Shown one piece after another: positions 38,801-45,719 of a stretch of DNA of 64,000 bases (the stretch's first letter is position 1; each line of letters begins with the position of its first letter). The stretch covers positions 1-64,000 of the forward strand of contig NZ_AMQY01000002.1 of assembly GCF_000334215.1 (NCBI RefSeq), given 5' to 3'. The stretch comes from Vreelandella jeotgali Hwa. Its GTDB lineage: Bacteria; Pseudomonadota; Gammaproteobacteria; Pseudomonadales; Halomonadaceae. The notes beneath the pieces were generated by a model. That model was not told where the DNA came from and ran no database searches. It saw only the letters and a list, made by a program, of their open reading frames with translations. The translations under genes were made by a program, and so were the position numbers.

Positions 38801-39078
38801 GGCTTGTAGGCTTCCGCGCCGGCGTTGGAAAGAATGCGCCCGGCGGGCACCGCGCCGTTTTCCAGCGCCCAGCGAAACCTGGGCAGCCACTGCTTGGCCT
38901 GGTCGCCTTCGACCTCGGCCAACGCTCGGGCGACGCGCTCGAAGGTGGCATTGACGTCGCTGTCGACCGCTTCGCCGTGGCGGTCCTTGAGACGGTATTT
39001 GGCGTCCCAGATTTCCCGCGAGGGCATCTGCAGCGGCACATCGTTGGACGATTTAGCGGCCTTGGCAGCGGTACTCAT
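35845..39078 (-). CDS. nrdJa: Adenosylcobalamin-dependent ribonucleotide reductase NrdJa containing an intein
   Basis: The precursor has 1077 residues. Removing the 374-residue intein leaves 703 residues, near normal for NrdJa. It reduces ribonucleotides to deoxyribonucleotides using adenosylcobalamin, with or without oxygen. Marks include NCTVSRTVRDSMRDIL, GGRRGAQMGTFDVGHPDVRE, the intein-split catalytic site ATNP|CGEQPLPPEGACLLGS, and APTGTISLSMGNNASNGIEP. ATG at 39078 (AAGGAG ahead, MSTAAKAAKSSND) is preferred over 39108. Synthesis of active enzyme requires protein splicing. nrdJb follows. Confidence 0.95.
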   Translation of the reverse strand: MSTAAKAAKSSNDVPLQMPSREIWDAKYRLKDRHGEAVDSDVNATFERVARALAEVEGDQAKQWLPRFRWALENGAVPAGRILSNAGAEAYKPAVSLINCTVSRTVRDSMRDILDSVVDAGMTLKSGAGIGYDFSTLRHKGAFVFGAGAGTNGPLAFMDIYDKMCFTVASAGGRRGAQMGTFDVGHPDVREFIQAKREAGRLRQFNLSLLITDEFMEAVKHNADWPLAFPLHPGEKDDVSADDIIYRDWPVIEDGYSVDDEGRVACRIVEVIKARELWDTIMGSTYDYAEPGFILIDQVNRMNNNWFCEDIRATNPCVTADTRLHTQFGQVPIGELYQRGDALQVSVDNRALENGNEGVESRQAVPAFMTAKKANVYRVTTREGYEIKATAWHDFYTQRGKVPLKEVKVGDQVWVQSGKGQFGPEGNEKLGTLLGLIAGDGHFTHRGAGHEAVCVNFWGEDRSLADVTAAYINELIAHSAKNGRQYQVAPVAVAERQHVFIRSVILARLLEHYGFTKNTKLKVPEVVWRGSEACVKGYLRGLFQADGTVNVSGNRQSCSVRLASSTLELLQDVQTLLANFGVFCRLHKRRDAAQRSLPDGQGGMREYACKANYELIIDGQSREWFMQEIGFLLDYKNDKHQQWTVDKKLNKTQPFAATISSVEHIGREAVFDTTQADHNTVIFNGLVTGQCGEQPLPPEGACLLGSVNLTRFVIDPFSDKPRFDWKRYREVVAIFTRMLDNVVEIAGLPLPEQQREIEAKRRHGMGFLGLGSTMTMLKIPYGSKESLAFTEEVSQHLAIEGWKQALELAQEKGMAPVLEEEHTLTPRMLRERPQLKKDGYEVGDKVPGRILHARYSAYMGKVADLEPELVTALAEHGARFTHHSSIAPTGTISLSMGNNASNGIEPSFSHRYYRNVIQTGKKTKEQVEVVSFELAAYRHFIAADAVESDLPGYFITADSVTPEQHVAVQAAAQQWVDSAISKTVNVPTEFPFEQFQDLYLQAYDSRLKGCTTFRFNPEAFQGVLVREDDLKNTTYEFELENGETVELNGNDTVIYDGEEHNAANLFDALKEGTYGKW
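37009..38130 (-). other. Intein in NrdJa, LAGLIDADG homing-endonuclease type, 374 residues
   Basis: It starts at Cys-1 in CVTADTRLHTQFGQVPIGEL (block A). Block B is EGYEIKATAWHDFYT with the T..H pair. The endonuclease motifs are LLGLIAGDGHF and YLRGLFQADGTV, both with their acidic residue. Block F is VFDTTQADHNTVIFNG. The end is NGLVTGQ followed by +1 Cys of CGEQPLP, so terminal Gly-Gln replaces the usual His-Asn. Insertion is between NP and the catalytic Cys, a recognised reductase hot spot. Its DNA is clearly AT-richer than the extein DNA, which suggests lateral arrival. Confidence 0.93.
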
Positions 39079-39169
39079 GACGCAAAACTCCTTGCCCTCG
39101 CGGGACATGAACGGGAATCAGATAGCGGGCTATAATAGCCGGTGGCCGCGTATTATACGGAGAGAAAAA

Positions 39170-39235
39170 TAGATGTATAGACACATCTATCAATCAACAT
39201 AAGACAAGAAAATTCAACCCATATACTATATATGG
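39170..39235. promoter_or_regulatory. Two palindromes in the AT-rich nrdJa promoter region
   Basis: TAGATGT-ATAGAC-ACATCTA (39170-39189) and CCATATA-CTA-TATATGG (39219-39235) stand 92 and 141 bp upstream of nrdJa in a locally AT-rich spacer. The position would suit NrdR boxes but neither matches the NrdR consensus well. A TATAAT is present at 39131-39136. Confidence 0.4.
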
Positions 39236-39335
39236 AAATAAGGCCCTATAGCCCGCTAAAACAAGCGCTTGGCTATTACCCTTGAATACGGCCGGTAAAA
39301 GCCGTCTTTTTCAACGACTATCAGGCAGCCATTTC

Positions 39336-39920
39336 ATGGAACAGCAACAACCGCCGGCGGGCCCGCGTTGGCTCGCCTTTGCCGCGCTAATCGCCGGCAT
39401 GCTGATGGGCAGCAGTGCGCAGGCAGCGGCGTTCGACGTCAGCGATGTGGAGACCCACGGCGATTGGCAGGTGGCCACGCTCTCGGCACCCGGCGAGGCT
39501 GAGGGACCGCGCCATTTCCGTGCCGTGGAAAGCGCCAGCTATACCGACGCTACCTTGAGCGTCAACGCCACGCCCGGCGTGTGCGATATGCCCTGGCTGG
39601 AAATGCGGGTGAGGCTGGATACGCTGGAGCAGGCAACACCGGAGACGCGTGTATTGCCCGCCCAGCTGCGGGTGGACGATAAAACCCTGCAGAAAAGCGT
39701 CGTCGAGTTTTTTACCCAACCCGCCAACAACGGCTTTTATGTCCACTTTTACCTGAATGACCGGGCGAGACTGTTGAATGACATGCGTTCCGGCGAGCAG
39801 CTATTCCTGGGCTTTGATCTGGGCGAACGCGACCCCTGGTACATGATCTTCAGCATGGACGGGGCGGGCGATGCCATCGACGCTGCACTAACGCGCTGCC
39901 GTCGCGCTACCGGCATCTGA
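39336..39920 (+). CDS. Secreted protein of unknown function
   Basis: The 194-residue product has a signal peptide (WLAFAALIAGMLMGSSAQAA, cleavage at about residue 34). The mature part of about 160 residues has two cysteines (GVCDMPW and LTRCRR) that could form a disulphide, and WYMIFSMDGAGDAIDAA near the end. I recognise no family. ATG at 39336 gives a clean signal peptide; an upstream TTG at 39282 is possible. Its end overlaps the convergent MotB-like gene by 33 bp. Confidence 0.6.
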   Translation: MEQQQPPAGPRWLAFAALIAGMLMGSSAQAAAFDVSDVETHGDWQVATLSAPGEAEGPRHFRAVESASYTDATLSVNATPGVCDMPWLEMRVRLDTLEQATPETRVLPAQLRVDDKTLQKSVVEFFTQPANNGFYVHFYLNDRARLLNDMRSGEQLFLGFDLGERDPWYMIFSMDGAGDAIDAALTRCRRATGI

Positions 39921-40598
39921 AGCGGTATCCGCCGGTTTACGCAACACCAGCTCCACGCGCCGGTTGGCGGCGCGCCCTTCGGTAGTGGCGTTGGCCTCAA
40001 GCGGGCGGGTTGCGGCATAGCCCACGGCGCGCATGTGATCCAGGTCGATGCCCTTGTCGCTTAAATGCCGCAGCACCGCAATGGCACGCCCGGCGGATAG
40101 CTCCCAGTTGGAAGGAAAGCGTGCCGTGGAGATGGGCACGTTATCCGTATGGCCCTCAATGGAAATCAGGCCACTGAACGATTCCAGCATATCGACCAGG
40201 CCGGCAACGACGTCGCGGCCCTGATCGGTCAATCGCGCACGACCGCTGGAAAACAGCAGGCTGTTGTCAATCCGCAGCGTGACGCCCTGCTCCCCCTGAC
40301 TGACGTCAACGCCGGGAATATCCATGCCGGAAAAGGCCGGGCTCAGGCCGCTGTGGCGCGGCTTGATGCCGGTCGCCATGGACGACAGCGACATGGACGG
40401 CACGGCAGTGGCGGAGCGGTCGCGCTGACTTTCGCTGTTCTCGCCGCCGCCGGGCGGTGTCAGTGCCAACAGCAGCACAAACAGCGTAATCAGCAGCGTC
40501 AGCACGTCGAGATAGCTGGTCAGCCAGCTTTCATCACCCTCACCGTCACCCCCGGCCGGCATGGGCTCAAGCGTACGGCGGGTATCCTTGTCCAGCAT
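39888..40598 (-). CDS. motD: Stator protein MotB-like (MotD/PomB type)
   Basis: The 236-residue protein has one N-terminal transmembrane helix with the ion-channel aspartate, SWLTSYLDVLTLLITLFVLL (Asp31), then a plug/linker and an OmpA-like peptidoglycan-binding domain (ISIEGHTDNVPISTARFPSN, LRHLSDKGIDLDHMRAVGY, RAANRRVELVL). It anchors the torque unit to the cell wall. It follows the MotA-like gene by 21 bp. This pair is the second stator set in the window and is shorter than MotB at 58409. The coupling ion cannot be told from sequence alone. Confidence 0.88.
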   Translation of the reverse strand: MLDKDTRRTLEPMPAGGDGEGDESWLTSYLDVLTLLITLFVLLLALTPPGGGENSESQRDRSATAVPSMSLSSMATGIKPRHSGLSPAFSGMDIPGVDVSQGEQGVTLRIDNSLLFSSGRARLTDQGRDVVAGLVDMLESFSGLISIEGHTDNVPISTARFPSNWELSAGRAIAVLRHLSDKGIDLDHMRAVGYAATRPLEANATTEGRAANRRVELVLRKPADTASDAGSATAAR

Positions 40599-40619
40599 GT
40601 GGCTATATTCCTTTTGCCG

Positions 40620-41441
40620 CTATTCCTTTTTCCGCGCTTTCCTTGCCGACTTTGCCGAGGCTTTATTGCCCGAATCGCGGATTTCATCGTGGTAGTTGGC
40701 CACAAAGGAGTTCAGCGTTTCTTCAATGAACGAGGGCAGACGGCGCTTGGTAATCAGTGAAATCCCTTCCAGCACCATGTTCATGGTAATCAGGCGCTCT
40801 TCGGTACGCCGTTCCAGCTTCACGGCAATGGGTTTGAAAATCAGGTTGGCCATCAGGATACCGTAGAAGGTGGTGAGCAGCGCCACCGCCATGCGCGGCC
40901 CGATTACGTCCAGATCGCCGGCATCCATGACTTCCAGCATGTTCACCAGCCCCACCAGGGTACCGATCATGCCGAACGCGGGGGCATAGGTAGCCATGGT
41001 GCGGAAAATCTGTGCTTCGGCGTGCTCGCGCGCTTTCAGCCGGGCAATGCGCCAGCGCAACATATCGAAGATTTCTTCTTCCTTGGTGTTGGCAATCACC
41101 AGCTGAATGCCCGAGCGCAGAAAAGGATTCTGGGTGTACTGCAGCTGATCTTCCACCGCGCGCACGTCGCCCTTGAACCATAGCCGCGACATATCCACCA
41201 GTTCCTTGATGTCATCGCGTACATAGGTGTTTTCCCGCCGGAAGACCAGCCCCACCAGACGTACGACGCGAATCACCTCGCGCAGCGGATAGCTGATGAA
41301 CGTGGCCGCCAGAGTGCCGGTCACCACAATCGCCAGTCCCGGCAAATTCAAAAAGCTTTCGGGAGACTCTGCGGTAAAAAACAGCACGCTTACCAGCAGC
41401 ACAATGCTGGCAAACATGCCGATCAGTGTTGATGGATTCAT
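40620..41441 (-). CDS. motC: Stator protein MotA-like (MotC/PomA type)
   Basis: The 273-residue protein has four transmembrane helices. Recognisable parts are FLNLPGLAIVVTGTLAATFI near the N-terminus, the cytoplasmic loop of about 100 residues, and the proline-bearing membrane pair ATYAPAFGMIGTLVGLVNML with MAVALLTTFYGILMANLIF. Such proteins sit next to fliA in pseudomonad-type flagellar clusters. It forms a stator with the MotD-like protein just downstream. A terminator separates it from fliA, so its promoter must lie in the short 40-bp leader or it depends on read-through. Confidence 0.9.
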   Translation of the reverse strand: MNPSTLIGMFASIVLLVSVLFFTAESPESFLNLPGLAIVVTGTLAATFISYPLREVIRVVRLVGLVFRRENTYVRDDIKELVDMSRLWFKGDVRAVEDQLQYTQNPFLRSGIQLVIANTKEEEIFDMLRWRIARLKAREHAEAQIFRTMATYAPAFGMIGTLVGLVNMLEVMDAGDLDVIGPRMAVALLTTFYGILMANLIFKPIAVKLERRTEERLITMNMVLEGISLITKRRLPSFIEETLNSFVANYHDEIRDSGNKASAKSARKARKKE

Positions 41442-41464
41442 CGACGGCTCCTCACCGGATGCGT

Positions 41465-41494
41465 AAAAAACAAGGGGCGTGCATCCTGCACGCC
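41465..41494 (-). terminator. Terminator between fliA and the motCD-like pair
   Basis: An 8-bp stem GGCGTGCA (41476-41483) / TGCACGCC (41487-41494) has a 3-base loop. On the minus strand it is followed after a few bases by TTTTTT. Confidence 0.65.
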
Positions 41495-41513
41495 GGCGTT
41501 TCTACCATGTGTG

Positions 41514-42239
41514 TTATGCGCTTTCATCAGAAGACCCGGCCGGGTCGTTCAGCCAGGCGCGCAGACGGCTGACGGCCTGGCTGTGGAGCTGGGAGACGCG
41601 AGACTCGGTAACCCCGAGCACCGCCCCGACCTCCTTGAGGTTCAGCTCTTCCTGATAATAAAGCGCCATGAGCAATTTCTCGCGCTCGGGCAGCGCCTCG
41701 ATAGCCTGTGTCAGGCCTTCACGCTGCTGCTGACCCAGCAGCCGATCGAACGGCAGGCCCAGGGCTTCACCGCCCCCCGGCGCCTCGCCGTTATCCACCG
41801 TCAGCTCTTCGTAGGGCAGCAGGTAGCCGCTGTTGGCGTCGTGCAACAGCTGCTGATAGTCCGCGAGCGGCATATCCAGCTCACCGGCAATTTCGGGCTC
41901 TTCGGGCGCGCGGCCAAGACGTTGCTCCAGGCGCCGCACGGCGCCATCCACCGAGCGCGCAGCACGACGTACGCTGCGCGGCAACCAGTCGCGCGTGCGC
42001 AGCTCGTCCATCATGGCGCCGCGAATTCGCTGGCTGGCAAAGGTGGCGAAGCTGGCTCCCTGGCTGGCATCGAAACGGCCGAGCGCTTCCAACAGGCCCA
42101 GCGTACCGGCCTGGATCAGGTCATCCAGCTCGATGCTGGCCGGCAACTTCACCTGCAGACTCAGCGCCTGGCGCCTGACCAGCGGCATATACTCGGTCAG
42201 CTGATCCTGTTGCTTGTATTTGCCTTGTGCTGTGTACAT
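41514..42239 (-). CDS. fliA: Flagellar sigma factor sigma-28
   Basis: The 241-residue sigma factor directs transcription of late flagellar and chemotaxis genes. Region 2 holds YMPLVRRQALSLQVKLP and DDLIQAGTLGLLEALGRFD with FATFASQRIRGAMMDELR. Region 3 begins at RSVRRAARSVD. Region 4 is LPEREKLLMALYYQEELNLKE followed by VLGVTESRVSQLHSQAV. A near-consensus promoter of this sigma factor lies upstream of fliS in the same window. It is downstream of flhE and followed by a terminator. Confidence 0.97.
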   Translation of the reverse strand: MYTAQGKYKQQDQLTEYMPLVRRQALSLQVKLPASIELDDLIQAGTLGLLEALGRFDASQGASFATFASQRIRGAMMDELRTRDWLPRSVRRAARSVDGAVRRLEQRLGRAPEEPEIAGELDMPLADYQQLLHDANSGYLLPYEELTVDNGEAPGGGEALGLPFDRLLGQQQREGLTQAIEALPEREKLLMALYYQEELNLKEVGAVLGVTESRVSQLHSQAVSRLRAWLNDPAGSSDESA

Positions 42240-42276
42240 CGTCTCGCCTCAAAGCCCTTGATACGTCCCGTTGCCC

Positions 42277-42696
42277 TTATTGATAGTTCACGATGACTGT
42301 TGACTCCTTGACGCGAAACGGGCTTTCCCCGGGGGGCAAACGAAAACGGAATTCCAATGGCGCATCGGCAGGATAGCCGGCAAATGCGCGAGTTGTGCCA
42401 CGCCGCTGTGTCAGCGACAGGCAATCCTGCGGATGGCATAGCCAGGCATCGACCAATCTGCCCGGCGGCGTGGCAAAACGCCATTGCACGCGCCCCATGA
42501 CGCGCCCCGCCACGTCGGCGGAGGCCGGCGGCACCGCCGCCTGGGTGGCGCTGGTACGGTCGCTCATCGCCACCATTCTGCCCGGCACCGATACCACCCA
42601 GCTGCCGGTCGCCGCCAACCCGGGCGTCAACCCGGCGCCCAGCAGCAGCGTCAGGCACAGCCCCGGTAACCGCGAGGGCGTTGTTACATGGCGCAT
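42277..42696 (-). CDS. flhE: Flagellar protein FlhE
   Basis: The 139-residue periplasmic protein has a signal peptide (cleavage after GLAA at about 29). The family marks are the early GSWVVSV, RGTTRAFAGYPADAPLEFRF and the terminal STVIVNYQ, which closely parallel enteric FlhE (about 130 residues, ending VNY). In enterics FlhE follows flhA and has been linked to proton-leak control of the export gate and chaperone activity. Here it lies farther on, between an unknown gene and fliA. GGGAG precedes the ATG. Recognition is by motif, without alignment. Confidence 0.8.
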   Translation of the reverse strand: MRHVTTPSRLPGLCLTLLLGAGLTPGLAATGSWVVSVPGRMVAMSDRTSATQAAVPPASADVAGRVMGRVQWRFATPPGRLVDAWLCHPQDCLSLTQRRGTTRAFAGYPADAPLEFRFRLPPGESPFRVKESTVIVNYQ

Positions 42697-42735
42697 GCTG
42701 TTCTCCCTTCCGCGTTCGGCGATTCACCGACGCTG

Positions 42736-43347
42736 CTAGCGGGCCAGCACCAGCAGGTCGATGCCGGCATAGGCGTGAGCCGCTCCCTGCAAGTTATCCA
42801 GCAAGCCGGCGCGTGGCAAGTGCGGCTCGTGCAGCGCCAAAAGGCGCCTGGGGCCCCCGCCGCGAGCCAGGTCGCACAGGGTGCGATAGGTCTCGGTAAA
42901 GGCATCGGCGCTGCTGTCGACCCACAGCGCCCAGCGCGCGTGCTCTTGCGCGAGGCGGGGCAGCGCCGGATCGTCGGGCATCACCGGGCGGACATCCCAG
43001 TCGTCCGACGTACCGGCCCAGCGCCGCCCCAGTGCCGACCATTGGCCGAGGCGTTCCTTGACGCGCTCCATCTGGCGCGGCCCGCGGCCGGGTAGCCCGA
43101 CCACCATGAGCACGGCCCGAGTACGCGGCGAACGCTGCGGCGGCGGTGACGGCGCCGGCTCTGTATCGGGCAATGTCGGCGCAGCGTTGGCCCGGGAGGC
43201 GCCGGCAACGTCAGGCATACGTTCATTGGCTTCGCCATTGGCGTTGGCGTCGGCACTGGCGTTGTCGCCGTCATCGGCCTGTTGATGGCGCTGCAGGCTC
43301 GCCCACTGGCGCAGCCCGGCGGCCTGATCCGTCCGGTTACCGCTCAC
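42736..43347 (-). CDS. Unknown protein at the flhG (fleN) position, no Walker A
   Basis: The 203-residue protein starts with GTG that overlaps the flhF stop (GTGA). Residues 1-75 are polar and Ala/Pro-rich. From residue 76 a Rossmann-like beginning reads RAVLMVVGLPGRGPRQMERV, but it lacks the GKGGVGKT motif of FlhG/FleN, and the length is far below theirs (about 270-300). The C-terminus LLDNLQGAAHAYAGIDLLVLAR could mimic the end of a P-loop domain. Whether it is a degenerate FlhG or an unrelated partner of FlhF is open. flhE follows. Confidence 0.7.
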   Translation of the reverse strand: MSGNRTDQAAGLRQWASLQRHQQADDGDNASADANANGEANERMPDVAGASRANAAPTLPDTEPAPSPPPQRSPRTRAVLMVVGLPGRGPRQMERVKERLGQWSALGRRWAGTSDDWDVRPVMPDDPALPRLAQEHARWALWVDSSADAFTETYRTLCDLARGGGPRRLLALHEPHLPRAGLLDNLQGAAHAYAGIDLLVLAR

Positions 43348-45674
43348 ACCACGCCCTCCTGGTTGACGCTACCCAGTTGGCGGATCGCATCGCGCGCCAT
43401 CAGCGCATACAGCAGAGCATCGAGCATGGCCGTATCGCGGCGCCGCCGACGGGCACCCAGCAGCGCCAGCAAATCCCGCCGCAGGGTGGCGGCGGCCTCA
43501 TCATCGGCCATGTCCAGGTGGCCGACAACGGCTGCGGCACCGCTGGCCATAAGCAGGCGCACTTCGGCGCTGACATCACCGTCGTCATCGTTTCTGATTT
43601 GCTCAAAAGCCCGCCTGGTGAGCGCAGCCAGCCCTTCTCCCTGAAGCTGAGTGATCAGCAGTGACAACACTTCGGCACCCAGCCGGCGCGGTGTCAGCCA
43701 GTAGCGGCGCACCACGGTTTTGGCGCTTTCGGGATCGCACACCTCACCGTACCACGCCAGCATCGGCCGGCCTTCGTCATCGGAGACTTCGGCGTAGACA
43801 TTCCACAGCTGCATGTCCCGGGCGCGAAAACGCACGCCCGACTGATGGGTCAGGGTGCTGTCGAGAAACAACTGGCGCAGCGATGTCCGCTCGCCGTCGG
43901 CATACACTCGCTGCGCCCCGCGGGACTGGCTGACCCAGGTCAGCCTGCCGGCTTCCAGCCAATCGCAGGTTGCCGCATCGGGCAGCGTCGGCAACAGGTG
44001 CACGGCAATACCGTCGCGCTCGGTCAGCGTTTTCACACGCTGCTGCCACCCGGCGGGCTGGCGGTGCTGCAGCCAGGGCAGCGCCAGGGTCGCGCCATCC
44101 GGATCCAGCCCCACGTCCGGCATGGCCCAGTCGCAGCCGCGCTCGTTGCGCCTGGCCGACCAGCGCACACCCAGCGCTTCCCCGTCTGCCGGATACATCT
44201 CCAGCAGCTGTTCAAGCCGCGTCAGCTGCACAGCGCCGGGCATCGCGGCCAGGTCCCAGCATTGTTCCAGGGCGTCAAAGCCCCCAACCCGGCTGCGCAA
44301 GCGTCCCAGCAGCGACGACAGGCGGCGCCCCTGCCCCAGCACGTCCTGCGACCAGCGCGGTAGACGTACCGGTGCCGGAGGTGGCGCCTGGGTGCTGCCC
44401 GCCGCTCGCGGGGCGGCGCTGTCCAGCGCCTGGCTCATCAGCTCGGAAGCGTCGGCCACCGCCATATCTTCGGGCACTCGCTGGCCGTGAGAGCCGAACA
44501 GCACGCGCATGCCGTGGCGCATGACAATGTCGAGCACCGGTCCCAGGCGGCCGGCCTCGTCCTGCTTGGTAATAATCCCGTCATCCAGCCCGGCACCCGC
44601 GGCGCGGGCGGCCTGGCGGTAGCGCAGGACGACTTCTTCCAGCGTCTCCGGCTGGCTGGCGGCATTGAGCAGCAGCGCCATACGGACCCGGGAGTGGCCG
44701 TCCTGCAGATGGGCGATCTGTTCGATAACACGCTGATCGCGCTGACTCATGCCGACGGTATCGACGATTACCCATTGTTTGCCCTGCAGTCGGTGCAGCA
44801 AATCATCAATGGGCTGTTCGGCATCCAGCGCGTACATGGGAATATCCAGCAGACGCGCATAGATACGCAGCTGCTCGTGGGCACCGATACGAAAGCTGTC
44901 CGTGGTAACCAGCGCCACCGGGCGAGTGCCGTGGCGCATGACAAAGCGCGCGGCCAGCTTGGCCGTCGTCGTGGTCTTGCCCACGCCGGTGGGGCCGACC
45001 AGCGCGACAATACCGGTCTGGTCGAAAAAAGCGTCTTCGTCATCGAGTACCGCCAGCTTTTGCACCAGCTGCTCGCGCAGCCAGGCCAGTGGCTGATCAT
45101 TGTCTTCAGGCAACGCGGCGAGCTCGGCCGGCAACCCTTCCAGCAACTCGTTGGCAATTTCCACGCTGAAACCCAGATCAAACAGCATCTGATGCAGACG
45201 CACGCGCCAGCCCTGGGGCGTCGTCTTGTCCGGGACGCTGGTGCTGCCGGCGAGCAGCTCGCGCATGTCCTGCATTTCCCTGAGCAGCTTCTCGCTCATG
45301 GTAGCCACCGGGTCCGCCGGGCTTGCCGACGACGACGATGCGGATGATGGCGGCGTAGAGGGCGGCTGCGAAGGCGTCTGCTGCGAGGAAGTTGGCTGCG
45401 AGAAAGTCGGCTGCGAGGGAGCGGGCTGTGCCTGCTGCGCCTGCTGCTGAACCTGCGCATAGCTGCCCGCAGGGGTTCTGGCGGGAGGCGGCGTCGCCGG
45501 CGCATCGGCCGCGGATGACGCCAGGCCGTCTACCGCCCCGTCGGCCATGGCCAGAATTTCCACGCCATCGTCCATCCGGCGGTTGGCCACAATCAGCGCA
45601 TCGTCGCCGAGCGCATCGCGAACCTGGCGCATAACCTCACGACTGGTGGCTCCCACGAAACGTCTTACGCTCAT
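43344..45674 (-). CDS. flhF: Flagellar SRP-type GTPase FlhF with long C-terminal extension
   Basis: The protein has 776 residues against about 430-500 in typical FlhF. The order is: B domain (MSVRRFVGATSREVMRQVRD), a Gln/Ser/Pro linker with repeated SQPT-like units (70-120), an N domain, then a G domain with P-loop VGPTGVGKTTTTAKLAA (226-242), TTDSFRIGAHEQLRIY, DTVGMSQRD (305-313, DTVG for DTAG) and TKQDEAGRLG. Residues about 430-776 form an extra region of unknown fold (WQQRVKTLTERDGIAVHLLP, ARDMQLWNVYAEVSDDEGRP). FlhF sets the site and number of polar flagella. AAAGGA precedes ATG. Confidence 0.93.
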   Translation of the reverse strand: MSVRRFVGATSREVMRQVRDALGDDALIVANRRMDDGVEILAMADGAVDGLASSAADAPATPPPARTPAGSYAQVQQQAQQAQPAPSQPTFSQPTSSQQTPSQPPSTPPSSASSSSASPADPVATMSEKLLREMQDMRELLAGSTSVPDKTTPQGWRVRLHQMLFDLGFSVEIANELLEGLPAELAALPEDNDQPLAWLREQLVQKLAVLDDEDAFFDQTGIVALVGPTGVGKTTTTAKLAARFVMRHGTRPVALVTTDSFRIGAHEQLRIYARLLDIPMYALDAEQPIDDLLHRLQGKQWVIVDTVGMSQRDQRVIEQIAHLQDGHSRVRMALLLNAASQPETLEEVVLRYRQAARAAGAGLDDGIITKQDEAGRLGPVLDIVMRHGMRVLFGSHGQRVPEDMAVADASELMSQALDSAAPRAAGSTQAPPPAPVRLPRWSQDVLGQGRRLSSLLGRLRSRVGGFDALEQCWDLAAMPGAVQLTRLEQLLEMYPADGEALGVRWSARRNERGCDWAMPDVGLDPDGATLALPWLQHRQPAGWQQRVKTLTERDGIAVHLLPTLPDAATCDWLEAGRLTWVSQSRGAQRVYADGERTSLRQLFLDSTLTHQSGVRFRARDMQLWNVYAEVSDDEGRPMLAWYGEVCDPESAKTVVRRYWLTPRRLGAEVLSLLITQLQGEGLAALTRRAFEQIRNDDDGDVSAEVRLLMASGAAAVVGHLDMADDEAAATLRRDLLALLGARRRRRDTAMLDALLYALMARDAIRQLGSVNQEGVV

Positions 45675-45719
45675 GCTTTATCCTTTAGCTGGGTTAACCT
45701 TGGTGTCCGACGCACGCGA

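Noticed and set aside
35845..39078. Reading nrdJa as two genes or a multidomain fusion
   Set aside because: The extra 374 residues have intein blocks A, B, C/E, F and a Cys at both splice junctions, and both flanks join to an uninterrupted reductase.
39079..39281. Cobalamin riboswitch upstream of nrdJa
   Set aside because: The spacer is too short and lacks the B12-box core; only palindromes are seen.
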